A DNA stretch of 15,411 bases, from the NCBI GenBank assembly GCA_020851835.1, contig JADZBZ010000396.1, forward strand, positions 1 through 15,411. The letters run 5' to 3'. Source of the DNA: Acidobacteriota bacterium. Lineage in GTDB: Bacteria; Acidobacteriota; Vicinamibacteria; Vicinamibacterales; UBA2999. A program made the position numbers and the translations under genes. Under the pieces are notes generated by a model. The model did no database searches. It saw nothing but the letters and a program-made list of their open reading frames with translations, and was not told the origin of the DNA. Numbering within the stretch: the stretch's first letter is position 1; each line of letters starts with the position of its first letter. Positions 1 through 7,449 of this stretch are shown here, one piece after another.

Positions 1-554
1 TCCTGGCCAAGCTGGCCCGCCGGCTCGCCATCAAGCTCTTTCGGCTGATCCGGCTCGACGAGGCGGCCGAGCGCGCGGGCCTGGAGGACTTCCTCATCCA
101 GGGCGGCATCAAGTTCACCACCGTCAGCCTGCTCGGCAACGCCGTCTACTGGTTCATCCTGCTCGGCATCTTCATCGCCCTGCTCGACGCCCTCGGCGTG
201 CCGGCGGCGGGCGGCCTGCTGTTCCGGCTGGCCAATTACCTTCCCAATCTGCTCCTGGCGCTGGGCATCCTCGTGTTCGGCTCGCTGCTGGCCCGCGTGG
301 TCGGTGCGGTGGTCTATACCTATCTAAGCAACATCGGCAGCGCAGCGGCCGAGCCCATCGGCGCGCTGGCGCGCCTGGCGGTGCTGGCCTTCGTTCTGTT
401 CACGGCGGCCGAGCAACTGGCGATCGAGAGTCGCGTACTGGTATCGGCTTTCCAGATTGCCTTCGGCGCACTCTGCTTCGCGCTCGCCATTGCCTTCGGC
501 CTCGGCGGCCGCGACTGGGCCGCCTCGGTCATCGACCGATACACGCGCAAGTGA
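1..554 (+). CDS. CmpX/MscS-like conserved TM-helix membrane protein (5' end outside window)
   Basis: The reading frame is open from position 3 and ends at TGA 552-554, giving 183 visible residues; the start lies to the left of the window. Four hydrophobic helices are visible at about residues 43-62, 80-100, 118-138 and 147-167. The segment YLPNLLLALGILVFGSLLAR and the ending FGLGGRDWAASVIDRY match the repeated 'conserved TM helix' (Pfam TM_helix, PF05552) seen in CmpX-type proteins and in the membrane part of small mechanosensitive channels. The protein stops right after the last helix, so the cytoplasmic beta domain of MscS is absent, as in CmpX-like proteins. A role in the envelope tension or osmotic response is inferred from the family only. 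The amidohydrolase gene begins 8 bp downstream, so the two are probably cotranscribed. Confidence 0.75.
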   Translation, partial: LAKLARRLAIKLFRLIRLDEAAERAGLEDFLIQGGIKFTTVSLLGNAVYWFILLGIFIALLDALGVPAAGGLLFRLANYLPNLLLALGILVFGSLLARVVGAVVYTYLSNIGSAAAEPIGALARLAVLAFVLFTAAEQLAIESRVLVSAFQIAFGALCFALAIAFGLGGRDWAASVIDRYTRK

Positions 555-562
555 GGAGCGGG

Positions 563-1405
563 ATGATCATCGACTGCCACACGCACGTCAACAACTACCA
601 CGACGAGACGGTGGATGCGCTCGCCGAGTCGGTCGAGAAACTGCGGCAATCCATGCGGCGCAACCGCATCGACGCAGCGCTCGTGTTGACGTCCTACAAG
701 GTGGTGCCGGGCCGGCCCTCCACGCGCGCCGTCGTGGAGGCGACCAGGCACATCGACAACCTGCACGTGGTGGCCGGCCTGTCGTGGAAGAACCTCACCC
801 AGGCCGATCTCGACGAGCTGCGCGCGCTGCTGCAGCAGGGGGCGATCAAGGGCGTGAAGCTCTATCCAGGCTACGAGCCGTTCTATCCGGCCGATCAGAA
901 ACTGGCCCCGGCCTACACGCTGGCGGAGGAGTTCGACGTGCCGGTGATGATTCACACCGGCGATACCTATGCGCCCACCGGGAAGGTGAAGTACTCCCAC
1001 CCCTTGAACATCGACGAGGTCGCGGTGGACTACCCGCGCGTGAAGTTCGTCATCTGCCATCTCGGTAACCCCTGGTTCCGGGACTGCATGGAAGTGGTCT
1101 ACAAGAACGACAACGTCTACGCGGACATCTCGGGGCTGGTGCTCGGCGACTTCTCGGATCGATTCGAGGAGTACATGCGCAAGCAGCTCCAGGAGATGCT
1201 GCTCTGGGGCATGAACCCGCGGAAGGTCCTGTTCGGCACGGACTGGCCCATCTCGACGATGGAGTCGTACCTGGGGTTCATGGACGAGCTGAAACTGCCC
1301 AACAAGGACAAGCAGTTGCTACTCTACGAAAACGCCGCGAAGCTCTTCAAGATCCCGGTCAAGGAAACGTCGCTCGGTTTCGGATCCCTCCTGAAAGGCT
1401 TCTGA
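563..1405 (+). CDS. Amidohydrolase family protein (Amidohydro_2, TIM barrel)
   Basis: This 280-residue metal-dependent hydrolase or decarboxylase belongs to the Amidohydro_2 group (PF04909). The N-terminal DCHTHV gives the metal-binding H6 and H8. H131 in VMIHTGD, H166 in VICHLGN and D227 in LFGTDWP are the later barrel ligands. A lysine follows the second strand in IKGVKLYPGY (K99). Length and motif order fit members related to ACMSD and gamma-resorcylate decarboxylase, but the substrate cannot be read from the sequence. No signal peptide is present, so it should be cytoplasmic. I chose ATG 563 because GAGGAG (553-558) lies just upstream. A GTG at 551 would overlap the previous stop and would leave no ribosome binding site. 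A hairpin follows the stop codon directly. Confidence 0.88.
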   Translation: MIIDCHTHVNNYHDETVDALAESVEKLRQSMRRNRIDAALVLTSYKVVPGRPSTRAVVEATRHIDNLHVVAGLSWKNLTQADLDELRALLQQGAIKGVKLYPGYEPFYPADQKLAPAYTLAEEFDVPVMIHTGDTYAPTGKVKYSHPLNIDEVAVDYPRVKFVICHLGNPWFRDCMEVVYKNDNVYADISGLVLGDFSDRFEEYMRKQLQEMLLWGMNPRKVLFGTDWPISTMESYLGFMDELKLPNKDKQLLLYENAAKLFKIPVKETSLGFGSLLKGF

Positions 1406-1418
1406 CGCCGGCGGCGTC
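1404..1418 (+). terminator. Hairpin at end of amidohydrolase gene, possible terminator
   Basis: GACGCC-GGC-GGCGTC is a perfect 6-bp stem with a 3-nt loop that begins inside the TGA stop codon. It is followed by TGTGACAATT rather than a T-tract, so intrinsic termination would be weak. It may instead stabilise the 3' end of the mRNA. It separates the amidohydrolase transcript from the sigma factor gene. Confidence 0.4.
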
Positions 1419-1435
1419 TGTGACAATTCCGCCTC

Positions 1436-1450
1436 CCGTGCGAATCACGG
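1436..1450. promoter_or_regulatory. Inverted repeat upstream of sigma factor gene
   Basis: CCGTG-CGAAT-CACGG is a perfect 5-bp inverted repeat with a 5-nt spacer, 15 bp before ATG 1466. Its right arm overlaps a GGAAC pentamer (1449-1453), which is the usual -35 core of ECF promoters. Arms this short can arise by chance in GC-rich DNA. An operator or leader hairpin is only a suggestion. Confidence 0.25.
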
Positions 1451-1465
1451 AACAGAGAACGGCGG

Positions 1466-2008
1466 ATGGCGGACTATACAACCTATGCAGCGACGATGAG
1501 CGAGGCGGCGCAGGCCGGGGAGCGGTTCTCGGCGTTGCTCCAGCAGCACCGCCGCATCGTCTTCAAGGTCGCCAACACCTACAGTTGGCATCCCGAAGAC
1601 CGGGCGGACCTTACTCAGGAGATCGCTGCACAGTTGTGGCGCGCCTTTCCGTCCTACGACCCGGACCGGCCGTTTTCCACGTGGATGTACCGGATTGCTC
1701 TCAACGTGGCGATCTCGTTCGTGAGGGGCCAGCGCGTCCGCGAGCGCCACACCGTGCCGCTAGAGGAAGGACGTCACGATGCCGTGGCTCCGCCGCACCG
1801 CGACGACAGCGACGAGCGCGTCCGGATGCTCTACGGTGTGATCGACCGTCTCGATTCTCTCAACCGGGCCCTGCTGCTGCTGTACCTGGACGAGCACACC
1901 TACCGGGAAATGGCCGAGATCCTGGGCATTTCCGAGAGCAACGTGGCGACGAAGCTCAACCGGCTGAAGGCGCGCATCCGCCGCGACATGACCGGAGCCA
2001 ACCAATGA
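1466..2008 (+). CDS. RNA polymerase sigma factor, ECF/sigma-70 family
   Basis: This 180-residue protein has sigma region 2 at about residues 26-93, including the region 2.3/2.4 stretch FSTWMYRIALNVAISFVRGQ. Region 4 lies at about 120-172, with the helix-turn-helix around YREMAEILGISESNVATKLN (146-165). There is no region 1.1 or 3, as expected of an ECF factor. It would direct RNA polymerase to an alternative promoter class. The stop overlaps the next gene by ATGA (2005-2008), which implies translational coupling to a membrane protein that may control it. The start is uncertain: ATG 1466 has only a weak ribosome binding site, and ATG 1496 would still retain all of region 2. Which ECF group it belongs to cannot be told by eye. 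Confidence 0.9.
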   Translation: MADYTTYAATMSEAAQAGERFSALLQQHRRIVFKVANTYSWHPEDRADLTQEIAAQLWRAFPSYDPDRPFSTWMYRIALNVAISFVRGQRVRERHTVPLEEGRHDAVAPPHRDDSDERVRMLYGVIDRLDSLNRALLLLYLDEHTYREMAEILGISESNVATKLNRLKARIRRDMTGANQ

Positions 2009-2691
2009 CCGACCAACGCCTCACGGAACTCGACGACCTGAAGGCCGCGTGGCAGAGCCTCGATCGCCAGTTGGAGCGACAGAACCAGTTGGCCTGGGAG
2101 CAGGTGAAGGATCGCCGGCTCGACACCGCGCGGGAGGGCCTGCGCCCGCTCTATTGGGGGCAGGCGATCCAGATCGGGTGCGGGGTGCTGATCGTGCTGC
2201 TTGGCGTGGCGGCCTGGTCGCGCGACGGCAGGACGAACGCCGTCCTGGTCGCGGGCCTGACCCTGCACGTCTACGGCGTGCTGGCGATCGTGGCGGCGGG
2301 GCGGATGCTCTCGCTGATGAGCCGCATCGACTACGCGGCGCCGGTCGTGGCCATCCAGCGGCAGATGGCGGAGCTCCGGCGGTTCTATGCCCTCAGCGGC
2401 ATGGCGCTGGGCCTGGCCTGGTGGCTCCTGTGGGTACCGTTCGTGATGGCGCTGGCCGGGCTGGGCGGCGCCGATGTCTTCGCCTCGGCGCCCCTGATGG
2501 TCTACATCGGCACCGCCGGGGGCATTGTCGGGCTGTTTCTGACGTGGTGGTTCCACCGCTGGTCGCGGCATCCGAGCCGCCAGGGGCTGGCGAGGTTCCT
2601 GGAAGACGCCGTGACGGGCCGCAGCCTGCGCCGGGCCAGGGCCGCGCTCGACGAGATCCGCCGCTTCGAGCAGGAGCACGAGGGCACGTAG
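2005..2691 (+). CDS. Four-helix membrane protein cotranscribed with ECF sigma factor, candidate anti-sigma factor
   Basis: This 228-residue protein starts with a charged, amphipathic helical stretch (LDDLKAAWQSLDRQLERQ, about 9-26) that should lie in the cytoplasm. Membrane helices follow at about 55-71, 78-98, 131-152 and 163-182, then a basic/acidic C-terminal tail. It overlaps the sigma gene by 4 bp (ATGA), so the two are translated together. I see no zinc-binding anti-sigma (ZAS) HxxxCxxC motif, so it is not a classical zinc anti-sigma factor. Genes in this position often encode membrane regulators of the preceding sigma factor, and the N-terminal helix is the natural candidate for sigma binding. 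That role is inference. The same frame is open upstream to 1420, but that part is only the shadow of the sigma gene. Confidence 0.8.
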   Translation: MTDQRLTELDDLKAAWQSLDRQLERQNQLAWEQVKDRRLDTAREGLRPLYWGQAIQIGCGVLIVLLGVAAWSRDGRTNAVLVAGLTLHVYGVLAIVAAGRMLSLMSRIDYAAPVVAIQRQMAELRRFYALSGMALGLAWWLLWVPFVMALAGLGGADVFASAPLMVYIGTAGGIVGLFLTWWFHRWSRHPSRQGLARFLEDAVTGRSLRRARAALDEIRRFEQEHEGT

Positions 2692-2707
2692 CGGGCCCTG
2701 GGTATCA

Positions 2708-2721
2708 CCCCGGCCGCGGGG
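2708..2721. terminator. Hairpin between converging transcripts
   Basis: CCCCG-GCCG-CGGGG forms a 5-bp GC stem with a 4-nt loop in the 32-bp space between the ends of the sigma/membrane-protein pair (+) and actD (-). The position suits a shared bidirectional terminator, but there is no T-tract on either side and such stems are common in GC-rich DNA. Confidence 0.3.
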
Positions 2722-2723
2722 CG

Positions 2724-3230
2724 TCAGGCGACGGTCTTCACCTGCCCGCCGGGGACGCCCGCCAGGGCCTCATCCAGGCGGCTGGCCAGCGGCTCGTCGG
2801 GCCGGTTCACGCCGACAAGGATGTAGCCCAGGGTGACGGCCGGGTCGTAGAGGACCGACAGGCGGCTCGGGAGGCTGGCCGTGATGAGCAACGACACGGC
2901 CGTCGCCAGGATGGCGCCCAGCATGGTCATCTCGAAGACGATGATGGTGTTCGGCCACGTCGAGACGATGGGCATGCCACTGGTCGTGAGGGGCCAGAGC
3001 TGCTGCGTCGTGAAGGTGAGCAGGTAGCCGGCGACCATGCCGGTGACGCCGCCCGCCCCCGCAATCCAGTGCAGCCATGTCGCCTTGTCCCGGTGGCTGA
3101 ATTCGTACTCTTCGAACGGTTCGGACGACATCACGACGATGTCGCGCTCCTTCACGCCGAGTCCCCGCAGCGCCTCCACGGCCTGCTGCGCGGCGTCCGG
3201 ATCGGTGTACAGGGCGTAGACGGCCTTCAT
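2724..3230 (-). CDS. actD: Alternative complex III subunit ActD (DUF3341 membrane protein)
   Basis: This 168-residue protein matches the DUF3341 family, the ActD subunit of alternative complex III. An N-terminal soluble domain of about 50 residues (MKAVYALYTDPDAAQQAVEA onward) is followed by two membrane helices at about 54-74 and 96-117, and a short C-terminal soluble tail (LDEALAGVPGGQVKTV). In characterised complexes ActD packs against the quinol-binding subunits. It carries no cofactor, and none is visible here. It is the last gene of the operon. Its ATG overlaps the actC stop as ATGA (3227-3230), and GGAAGG lies 7 nt upstream of the start. No actF follows: the next gene is convergent and unrelated. 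Confidence 0.87.
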   Translation of the reverse strand: MKAVYALYTDPDAAQQAVEALRGLGVKERDIVVMSSEPFEEYEFSHRDKATWLHWIAGAGGVTGMVAGYLLTFTTQQLWPLTTSGMPIVSTWPNTIIVFEMTMLGAILATAVSLLITASLPSRLSVLYDPAVTLGYILVGVNRPDEPLASRLDEALAGVPGGQVKTVA

Positions 3231-4582
3231 GGCCGCGCCTTCCACAGTTCCGCCAACTCGTCGTCGGCGGTCTCGACAGGCGGATGCGGTTGGTTCCCCA
3301 CCTTGAGCTCCCAGATCGAGATGATGGGCACGAACTTCGAGAAGAGCATGTAGAGAAGAATCATCGCGGCGAAGGTGGCGACCATGAGCACGATCTCCAC
3401 CAACTGCGGCGAGTACGAGCCCCAACTGTAGGTCAGCGGTTTGCGTGAGAGCGACGGGATGATGATGAGGAACCGCTCGAGCCACATGCCGATCAGCACG
3501 GCAAAGGACGCCACCACGCAACCGGTGACGGTGCGGAGCCGCCGCAGGGTGAGGATGGGGAAGGGAATCACGAAATTGCAGACGACCATCGTCCAGTAGA
3601 GCGGGGCATAGTCGCCGGCCTGTGTCGCCCAGAAAACCGCCATCTCGGACGGTTCGTTCCCGTACCACACCGTGAGGCGCTCGGCGAACACGAAGTACGC
3701 CCACAGCAGGCTCATCAGCAGCAGGAGCTTGCCGAGGTTCTCGAAGTGTACGGGATGCAGGTAGGCCTCGAGGTGCAGCAACCGCCGCAGGGCGGCCATG
3801 GCGATGATGAGCGCCGCGATGCCGCTGAAGATGGCGCCGGCCACGAAGTACGGGCCGAAGATCGTGGAATGCCACATGGGCACGGTCGCCATCGAGAAGT
3901 CGAAGGCGACGATGGTGTGGACCGAGACGGCCACCGGGATGATGGCAATGGCCATGATCTGCATACCCGACTCGAGCCGGTGCCACTGCTTGGTCGTACC
4001 CTGCCAGCCCAGGGCGAGCGTGCCGTAGACGAAGCGGCGCCACCCGGTAGCGCGGTCTCGGATGAGGGCGAGGTCGGGGATCATCGGCAGCAGCAGGAAC
4101 AGCACGCTGCCGGTGAGGTACGTGTTGATGGCGAAGAAGTCCCACACGAGTGGCGAGCGGAAGTTGGGCCAGATCTCACGCGCGCTGGGATACGGCGCGA
4201 GCCAGAAGGCCAGCCACGGCCGGCCAAGGTGAATGAGGGGGAACATGGCGCCGATCATGAGCGCGAAGACCGTAATCACCTCCGCGCATCGCGTTACCGG
4301 CCGCCGCCACCGGGCGTTGACCAGCCGCAGGATCGCCGAAATGAGCGTCCCGGCGTGGCTGATGCCAATCCAGAAGACGAAGTTCGTGAGGTAGAAGCCC
4401 CAGAAGATGGGCCAGTTGATGCCGGCCACGCCGATGCCGTACCAGATCTGATAGGCCCAGGCCGCGGCGCCGCACAGGACGATCGTAGCCAGGACGGCAG
4501 CGCTCCCGTAGAACCACACCGAGGTGTGGAAGAGCGGCCGGACCAGGTCGTCGGCGATGGGGTTGTTACGCGTTCGATTCAT
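3227..4582 (-). CDS. actC: Alternative complex III quinol-binding membrane subunit ActC (NrfD/PsrC family)
   Basis: This 451-residue integral membrane protein has about ten helices. It carries NrfD-family quinol-site signatures: H76 in GISHAGTLIS, H118 in LIHLGRPW, D148 in LVWDFFAINTY, and H222 and D228 in VSVHTIVAFDF. In alternative complex III, ActC binds menaquinol or ubiquinol near the periplasmic side and passes electrons to the Fe-S clusters of ActB. The start ATG 4582 (MNRTRNNPIADDL) has AGGGG 4 nt upstream and overlaps the end of actB2 by 17 nt. An in-frame GTG/ATG extension to 4624 adds an arginine-rich stretch unlike the family and is rejected. The stop overlaps actD. The C-terminal ISIWELKVG stretch is typical of ActC/ActF proteins. 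No second NrfD-like copy (ActF) is present in the operon. Confidence 0.92.
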   Translation of the reverse strand: MNRTRNNPIADDLVRPLFHTSVWFYGSAAVLATIVLCGAAAWAYQIWYGIGVAGINWPIFWGFYLTNFVFWIGISHAGTLISAILRLVNARWRRPVTRCAEVITVFALMIGAMFPLIHLGRPWLAFWLAPYPSAREIWPNFRSPLVWDFFAINTYLTGSVLFLLLPMIPDLALIRDRATGWRRFVYGTLALGWQGTTKQWHRLESGMQIMAIAIIPVAVSVHTIVAFDFSMATVPMWHSTIFGPYFVAGAIFSGIAALIIAMAALRRLLHLEAYLHPVHFENLGKLLLLMSLLWAYFVFAERLTVWYGNEPSEMAVFWATQAGDYAPLYWTMVVCNFVIPFPILTLRRLRTVTGCVVASFAVLIGMWLERFLIIIPSLSRKPLTYSWGSYSPQLVEIVLMVATFAAMILLYMLFSKFVPIISIWELKVGNQPHPPVETADDELAELWKARP

Positions 4583-5270
4583 GCCACCCCTGCCGATGGA
4601 GGTAGGTGATCTTGGGCTCCGCACCCAGGTCCTCGAGCAGTTTCGAGCCCCGGGGCGATGCCGACAGGCGTGCGACCCGGCTTTCCGGGTCGTTCAGGTC
4701 GCCGAAGACGAGTGCGCCCGCCGGGCAGGCCTGCGCGCAGGCTGGCTGCAGCGAGCCATCGGCGATCGCGCGGTCCTCGGCCTTCGCCGCCGACTTGGCC
4801 GCCTTGATGCGTTGCACGCAGAAGGTGCACTTCTCCATCACGCCGGATTCGCGCAACGAGACGTCGGGATTGAGCTGCAACTGAAGCGGCTTCTCCCACT
4901 GGGGATGGAAGAAGTTGAAGAACCGCACGTTGTACATGCACGCGTTGCCGCAGTAGCGTGTGCCGATGCAGCGGTTGTACACCTGCGCGTTGAGGCCGTC
5001 CTCGTTCTGGTGGCTCGCGTAGGTCGGGCAGACGGCCTCGCAGGGTGCGTTGCCGCACTGCTGGCAGAGCACCGGACGGAACTTCACGCGGACGTCCGGG
5101 AACTCGCCCTCCCAGTAGCGCTCCACGCGAATCCAGTGCATCGCGCGTCCGCGCGCGGCCTCGTCGGCGCCCACGGTCGGGAGGTTGTTCTCGGCGTGGC
5201 AGGCCGTGACGCAGGCCTCGCAGCCCGTGCACCGGTCCAAGTCCACCACCATGCCCCATCGATATGCCAT
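4566..5270 (-). CDS. actB2: Alternative complex III iron-sulfur subunit ActB2 (four-cluster ferredoxin)
   Basis: This 234-residue protein is the electron-wire subunit of the complex. All 15 cysteines fall in cluster motifs: C14/17/20/24, C69/72/77/81, C101/107/111, C148/151 and C178/182. The third motif reads NRCIGTRYCGNACMY, with threonine (T104) where a fourth ligand would be. This is the ACIII pattern and predicts one [3Fe-4S] and three [4Fe-4S] clusters. In many species this is the C-terminal part of a fused ActB; here it is a separate gene. There is no signal peptide of its own, so it probably folds in the cytoplasm and is carried out with Tat-exported ActB1. I chose ATG 5270 (MAYRWGMVVD), one base after the actB1 stop and with CGAGG 5 nt upstream. 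ATG 5318 would add 16 residues overlapping actB1. Confidence 0.92.
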   Translation of the reverse strand: MAYRWGMVVDLDRCTGCEACVTACHAENNLPTVGADEAARGRAMHWIRVERYWEGEFPDVRVKFRPVLCQQCGNAPCEAVCPTYASHQNEDGLNAQVYNRCIGTRYCGNACMYNVRFFNFFHPQWEKPLQLQLNPDVSLRESGVMEKCTFCVQRIKAAKSAAKAEDRAIADGSLQPACAQACPAGALVFGDLNDPESRVARLSASPRGSKLLEDLGAEPKITYLHRQGWHESNA

Positions 5271-5271
5271 C

Positions 5272-7434
5272 TCAGCCTCGTCCGTGGTGGTCGGGGCGCT
5301 CACGTGTGGCGCCGGCAAACAGAATCAGGCTGCCATCGGCCGCGCCCACCCTGGCAATCCTGACGCGCGTGGCCGACCAGGCCAGCGCGCCCGTTTCGGG
5401 CTCGTCGAGGGGCGCGAGCACGTGGACGGGATTGGCACCGCGTCCGCTGGCATAGCGCGTGAACGTGTCGTGTCCCTGGCCGGCCGGCATCGCCACCGCG
5501 GTGGGGCCGATGCCTGGAGAAATCACGGCGGGCGCCCGCACGGAGCCGTGGGCCGACGTGATCTCCACCATGTCGCCTTCCGCGATGCCCAGCCGCTCGG
5601 CCGTGCCCGGGTTGATCTCCACCCAGGCGCTCCACATCGCGGTCGTCAGCGGATCGGGCAGCTCCTGCAGCCACGGCAGGTGGGCCAAGGACCCATCGAG
5701 CAGCGCCTGCGAAGCATAGGGCAGGAAGTGGAACGGATACGTGCCGGCCTCGCCGTCGAACCGCGCGTCGGCCCAGGCGCGCGGTGTGTCGGGAGCCCGG
5801 CTGGGCGCTGCCGGCATTGCCGGCACGGTTGTCGGAGCCTGGACCATCTCGTCGAAGGTCTGCCACGGCAGCGGCGGATCGAGCGGACGCTGCAGGCGGC
5901 GCGCCACGTCGAGCAGCACGTCGGGCATGGACCGCGTGTCGTACAACGGATGCATGGCCGGCGGGGCGGTCGCGTTGGCGGCATCTGCCGACCCCGACTC
6001 GGGCGACGACTCGGTCCACGACTCGAGAAACGAGTGATCCGGCAGCAGCAGGTCGGCCAGCACGCTCGTCTCGTCGACGAACGCGCCGAAGCTGACGATG
6101 AACGGCACGCGCTGAAGCAGGTCGGCCACGTGCCACCCCGGTGGCGAGGCGTACACGGGGTTGGCCTCGTCGAGCAGCAGCAACTGCGGCGCCGCGGCTC
6201 CGCCGACCACCTCCCGCAGCGAACGCGGCGGCCCGACCGGCGCCACCTCCGTGGGGGTGAAGAGGACGCCGCCCGGGACGTCCACGCTCCCCACCAGCGC
6301 ATTGAGGGCGTTAACGGCCAGCGCCTGAGCGAGGCCATTGGTGTGGGCGAGCGCCGGGCCGCCGATGACGGCGACAGCGGGCCCGTTAGCGGCGAATTCG
6401 CGCGCGAGCCGCTCGATGCGGGCCGGGGTGATGCCCGTGTACCGTTCGACGTCGGCCGGCGCGAACGCGGCCAGGCCTTGGGCGAACCCTTCGACCATCG
6501 CGCCCGCACGTCCGGCGGCGGAGGCTGGCCGCAGCCCGTCTCGCATGATGACGTGCGCCAGGCCCAGCGCCACGACACCCTCGGTGCCAGGTGGCACGGC
6601 CACCCACTCGTTCGCGCTGGCGCCGGTTTGTGACATCCGCGGCTCGACCTGCACGAACTTCGTGACCGTGCCCGGCTGCCCCTGGCGCATGCGCCCGTAC
6701 GCGGCGCCGTGCGCCACCGGCGAGTTCCAGGTGCCGAGAAAGTCCGCGCCAAATCCGATGAGGTAGTGGGTGCGGGCGAGATCGATCGTCGGCAGCTGGT
6801 ATCGGCCGAAGCTCAGCTCGTTAGCCCGCCGGATCACCGCATCGTCGAAGAACTCGAAGGCAACCGGCGCCGGCGCCCCGATGCGGCGGAGGAACTCGGC
6901 CACCAGTTCGGCTCGTCGTCCCCGACGCGGGCGCCCGATAAACGCGATCTGCCCGGCGTTGCCGGCTTCGACCAGGGTGTCCAGGCGTCCGATGAGTTCG
7001 GTCAGCGCTGCGTCCCAGGTGATGTCCTCGAAGGCGCCGCTGCCGCGCTCGCCCACGCGCCGACGGGGCGAGGCGAGGCGGTCGGGGTGATAGGTGACCT
7101 GCAGCGCCGCCTGGCCTCGGACGCAGAGCCGACCCTGGCTGACGCCGTGCGCCGGGTCGCCTTCGAGCTTGCGCGGCAGGCCCATGCGCGTCACGCCGGC
7201 CTCGCCATTGCGAAACACCTCGGCGTCCCCGTCCATCACGCGCGCCAGCACCCCGCATCCCGCGTTGCAGAGCGGACACACGCTCGGCTTCCAGACCGCG
7301 ATGCCCGGCGTCAGCTCCTCTTCCGGCACGAAGCGGATGATCTGGTGTTCGGGGTTACCGCAGCGCGCCAAGGCGGCGCTGGTGCCCGTGATGGCAGTGA
7401 CCTTCAGAAAGCGGCGGCGATCCATCGGCGTCAT
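5272..7434 (-). CDS. actB1: Alternative complex III subunit ActB1 (molybdopterin oxidoreductase family, Tat-exported)
   Basis: This 720-residue protein has the fold of molybdopterin oxidoreductases. The N-terminus MDRRRFLKV is a twin-arginine motif followed by a hydrophobic stretch and a degenerate lipobox-like LARC25, so it should be exported folded to the periplasm. C53, C56, C60 (CPLCNAGC) and C104 (GRLCVRG) form a complete [4Fe-4S] motif; no other cysteine occurs in the mature protein. No Cys, Sec or clear Ser molybdenum ligand is visible, which agrees with the known loss of molybdenum in ACIII B1 domains. The C-terminal GQGHDTFTRYASGRGANP resembles the molydop-binding domain of ActB. It is fused to ActB2 in many species but separate here. 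ATG 7434 lies 15 bp after actA; an alternative ATG at 7425 keeps the Tat motif. Confidence 0.9.
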   Translation of the reverse strand: MTPMDRRRFLKVTAITGTSAALARCGNPEHQIIRFVPEEELTPGIAVWKPSVCPLCNAGCGVLARVMDGDAEVFRNGEAGVTRMGLPRKLEGDPAHGVSQGRLCVRGQAALQVTYHPDRLASPRRRVGERGSGAFEDITWDAALTELIGRLDTLVEAGNAGQIAFIGRPRRGRRAELVAEFLRRIGAPAPVAFEFFDDAVIRRANELSFGRYQLPTIDLARTHYLIGFGADFLGTWNSPVAHGAAYGRMRQGQPGTVTKFVQVEPRMSQTGASANEWVAVPPGTEGVVALGLAHVIMRDGLRPASAAGRAGAMVEGFAQGLAAFAPADVERYTGITPARIERLAREFAANGPAVAVIGGPALAHTNGLAQALAVNALNALVGSVDVPGGVLFTPTEVAPVGPPRSLREVVGGAAAPQLLLLDEANPVYASPPGWHVADLLQRVPFIVSFGAFVDETSVLADLLLPDHSFLESWTESSPESGSADAANATAPPAMHPLYDTRSMPDVLLDVARRLQRPLDPPLPWQTFDEMVQAPTTVPAMPAAPSRAPDTPRAWADARFDGEAGTYPFHFLPYASQALLDGSLAHLPWLQELPDPLTTAMWSAWVEINPGTAERLGIAEGDMVEITSAHGSVRAPAVISPGIGPTAVAMPAGQGHDTFTRYASGRGANPVHVLAPLDEPETGALAWSATRVRIARVGAADGSLILFAGATRERPDHHGRG

Positions 7435-7449
7435 CGCAAGCTCGACCCG

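Noticed and set aside
1420..2004. In-frame upstream extension of the four-helix membrane protein
   Set aside because: It lies over the sigma factor in another frame and gives low-complexity Arg/Ala-rich sequence. ATG 2005 with the ATGA overlap is the natural start.
2724..4145. A 473-codon minus-strand open frame extending upstream from actD
   Set aside because: Only the last 168 codons encode the DUF3341 protein. The rest is an arginine/histidine-rich shadow of actC in another frame, and actD has its own ribosome binding site and ATGA overlap.
3746..4609. Long plus-strand open frames over actC, actB2 and actB1 (also 4524-5363 and 5185-6633)
   Set aside because: These are antisense shadows favoured by high GC at third codon positions. 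Their products are rich in Arg, His, Gly and Asp, with no recognisable domain, and the minus-strand genes have clear motifs.
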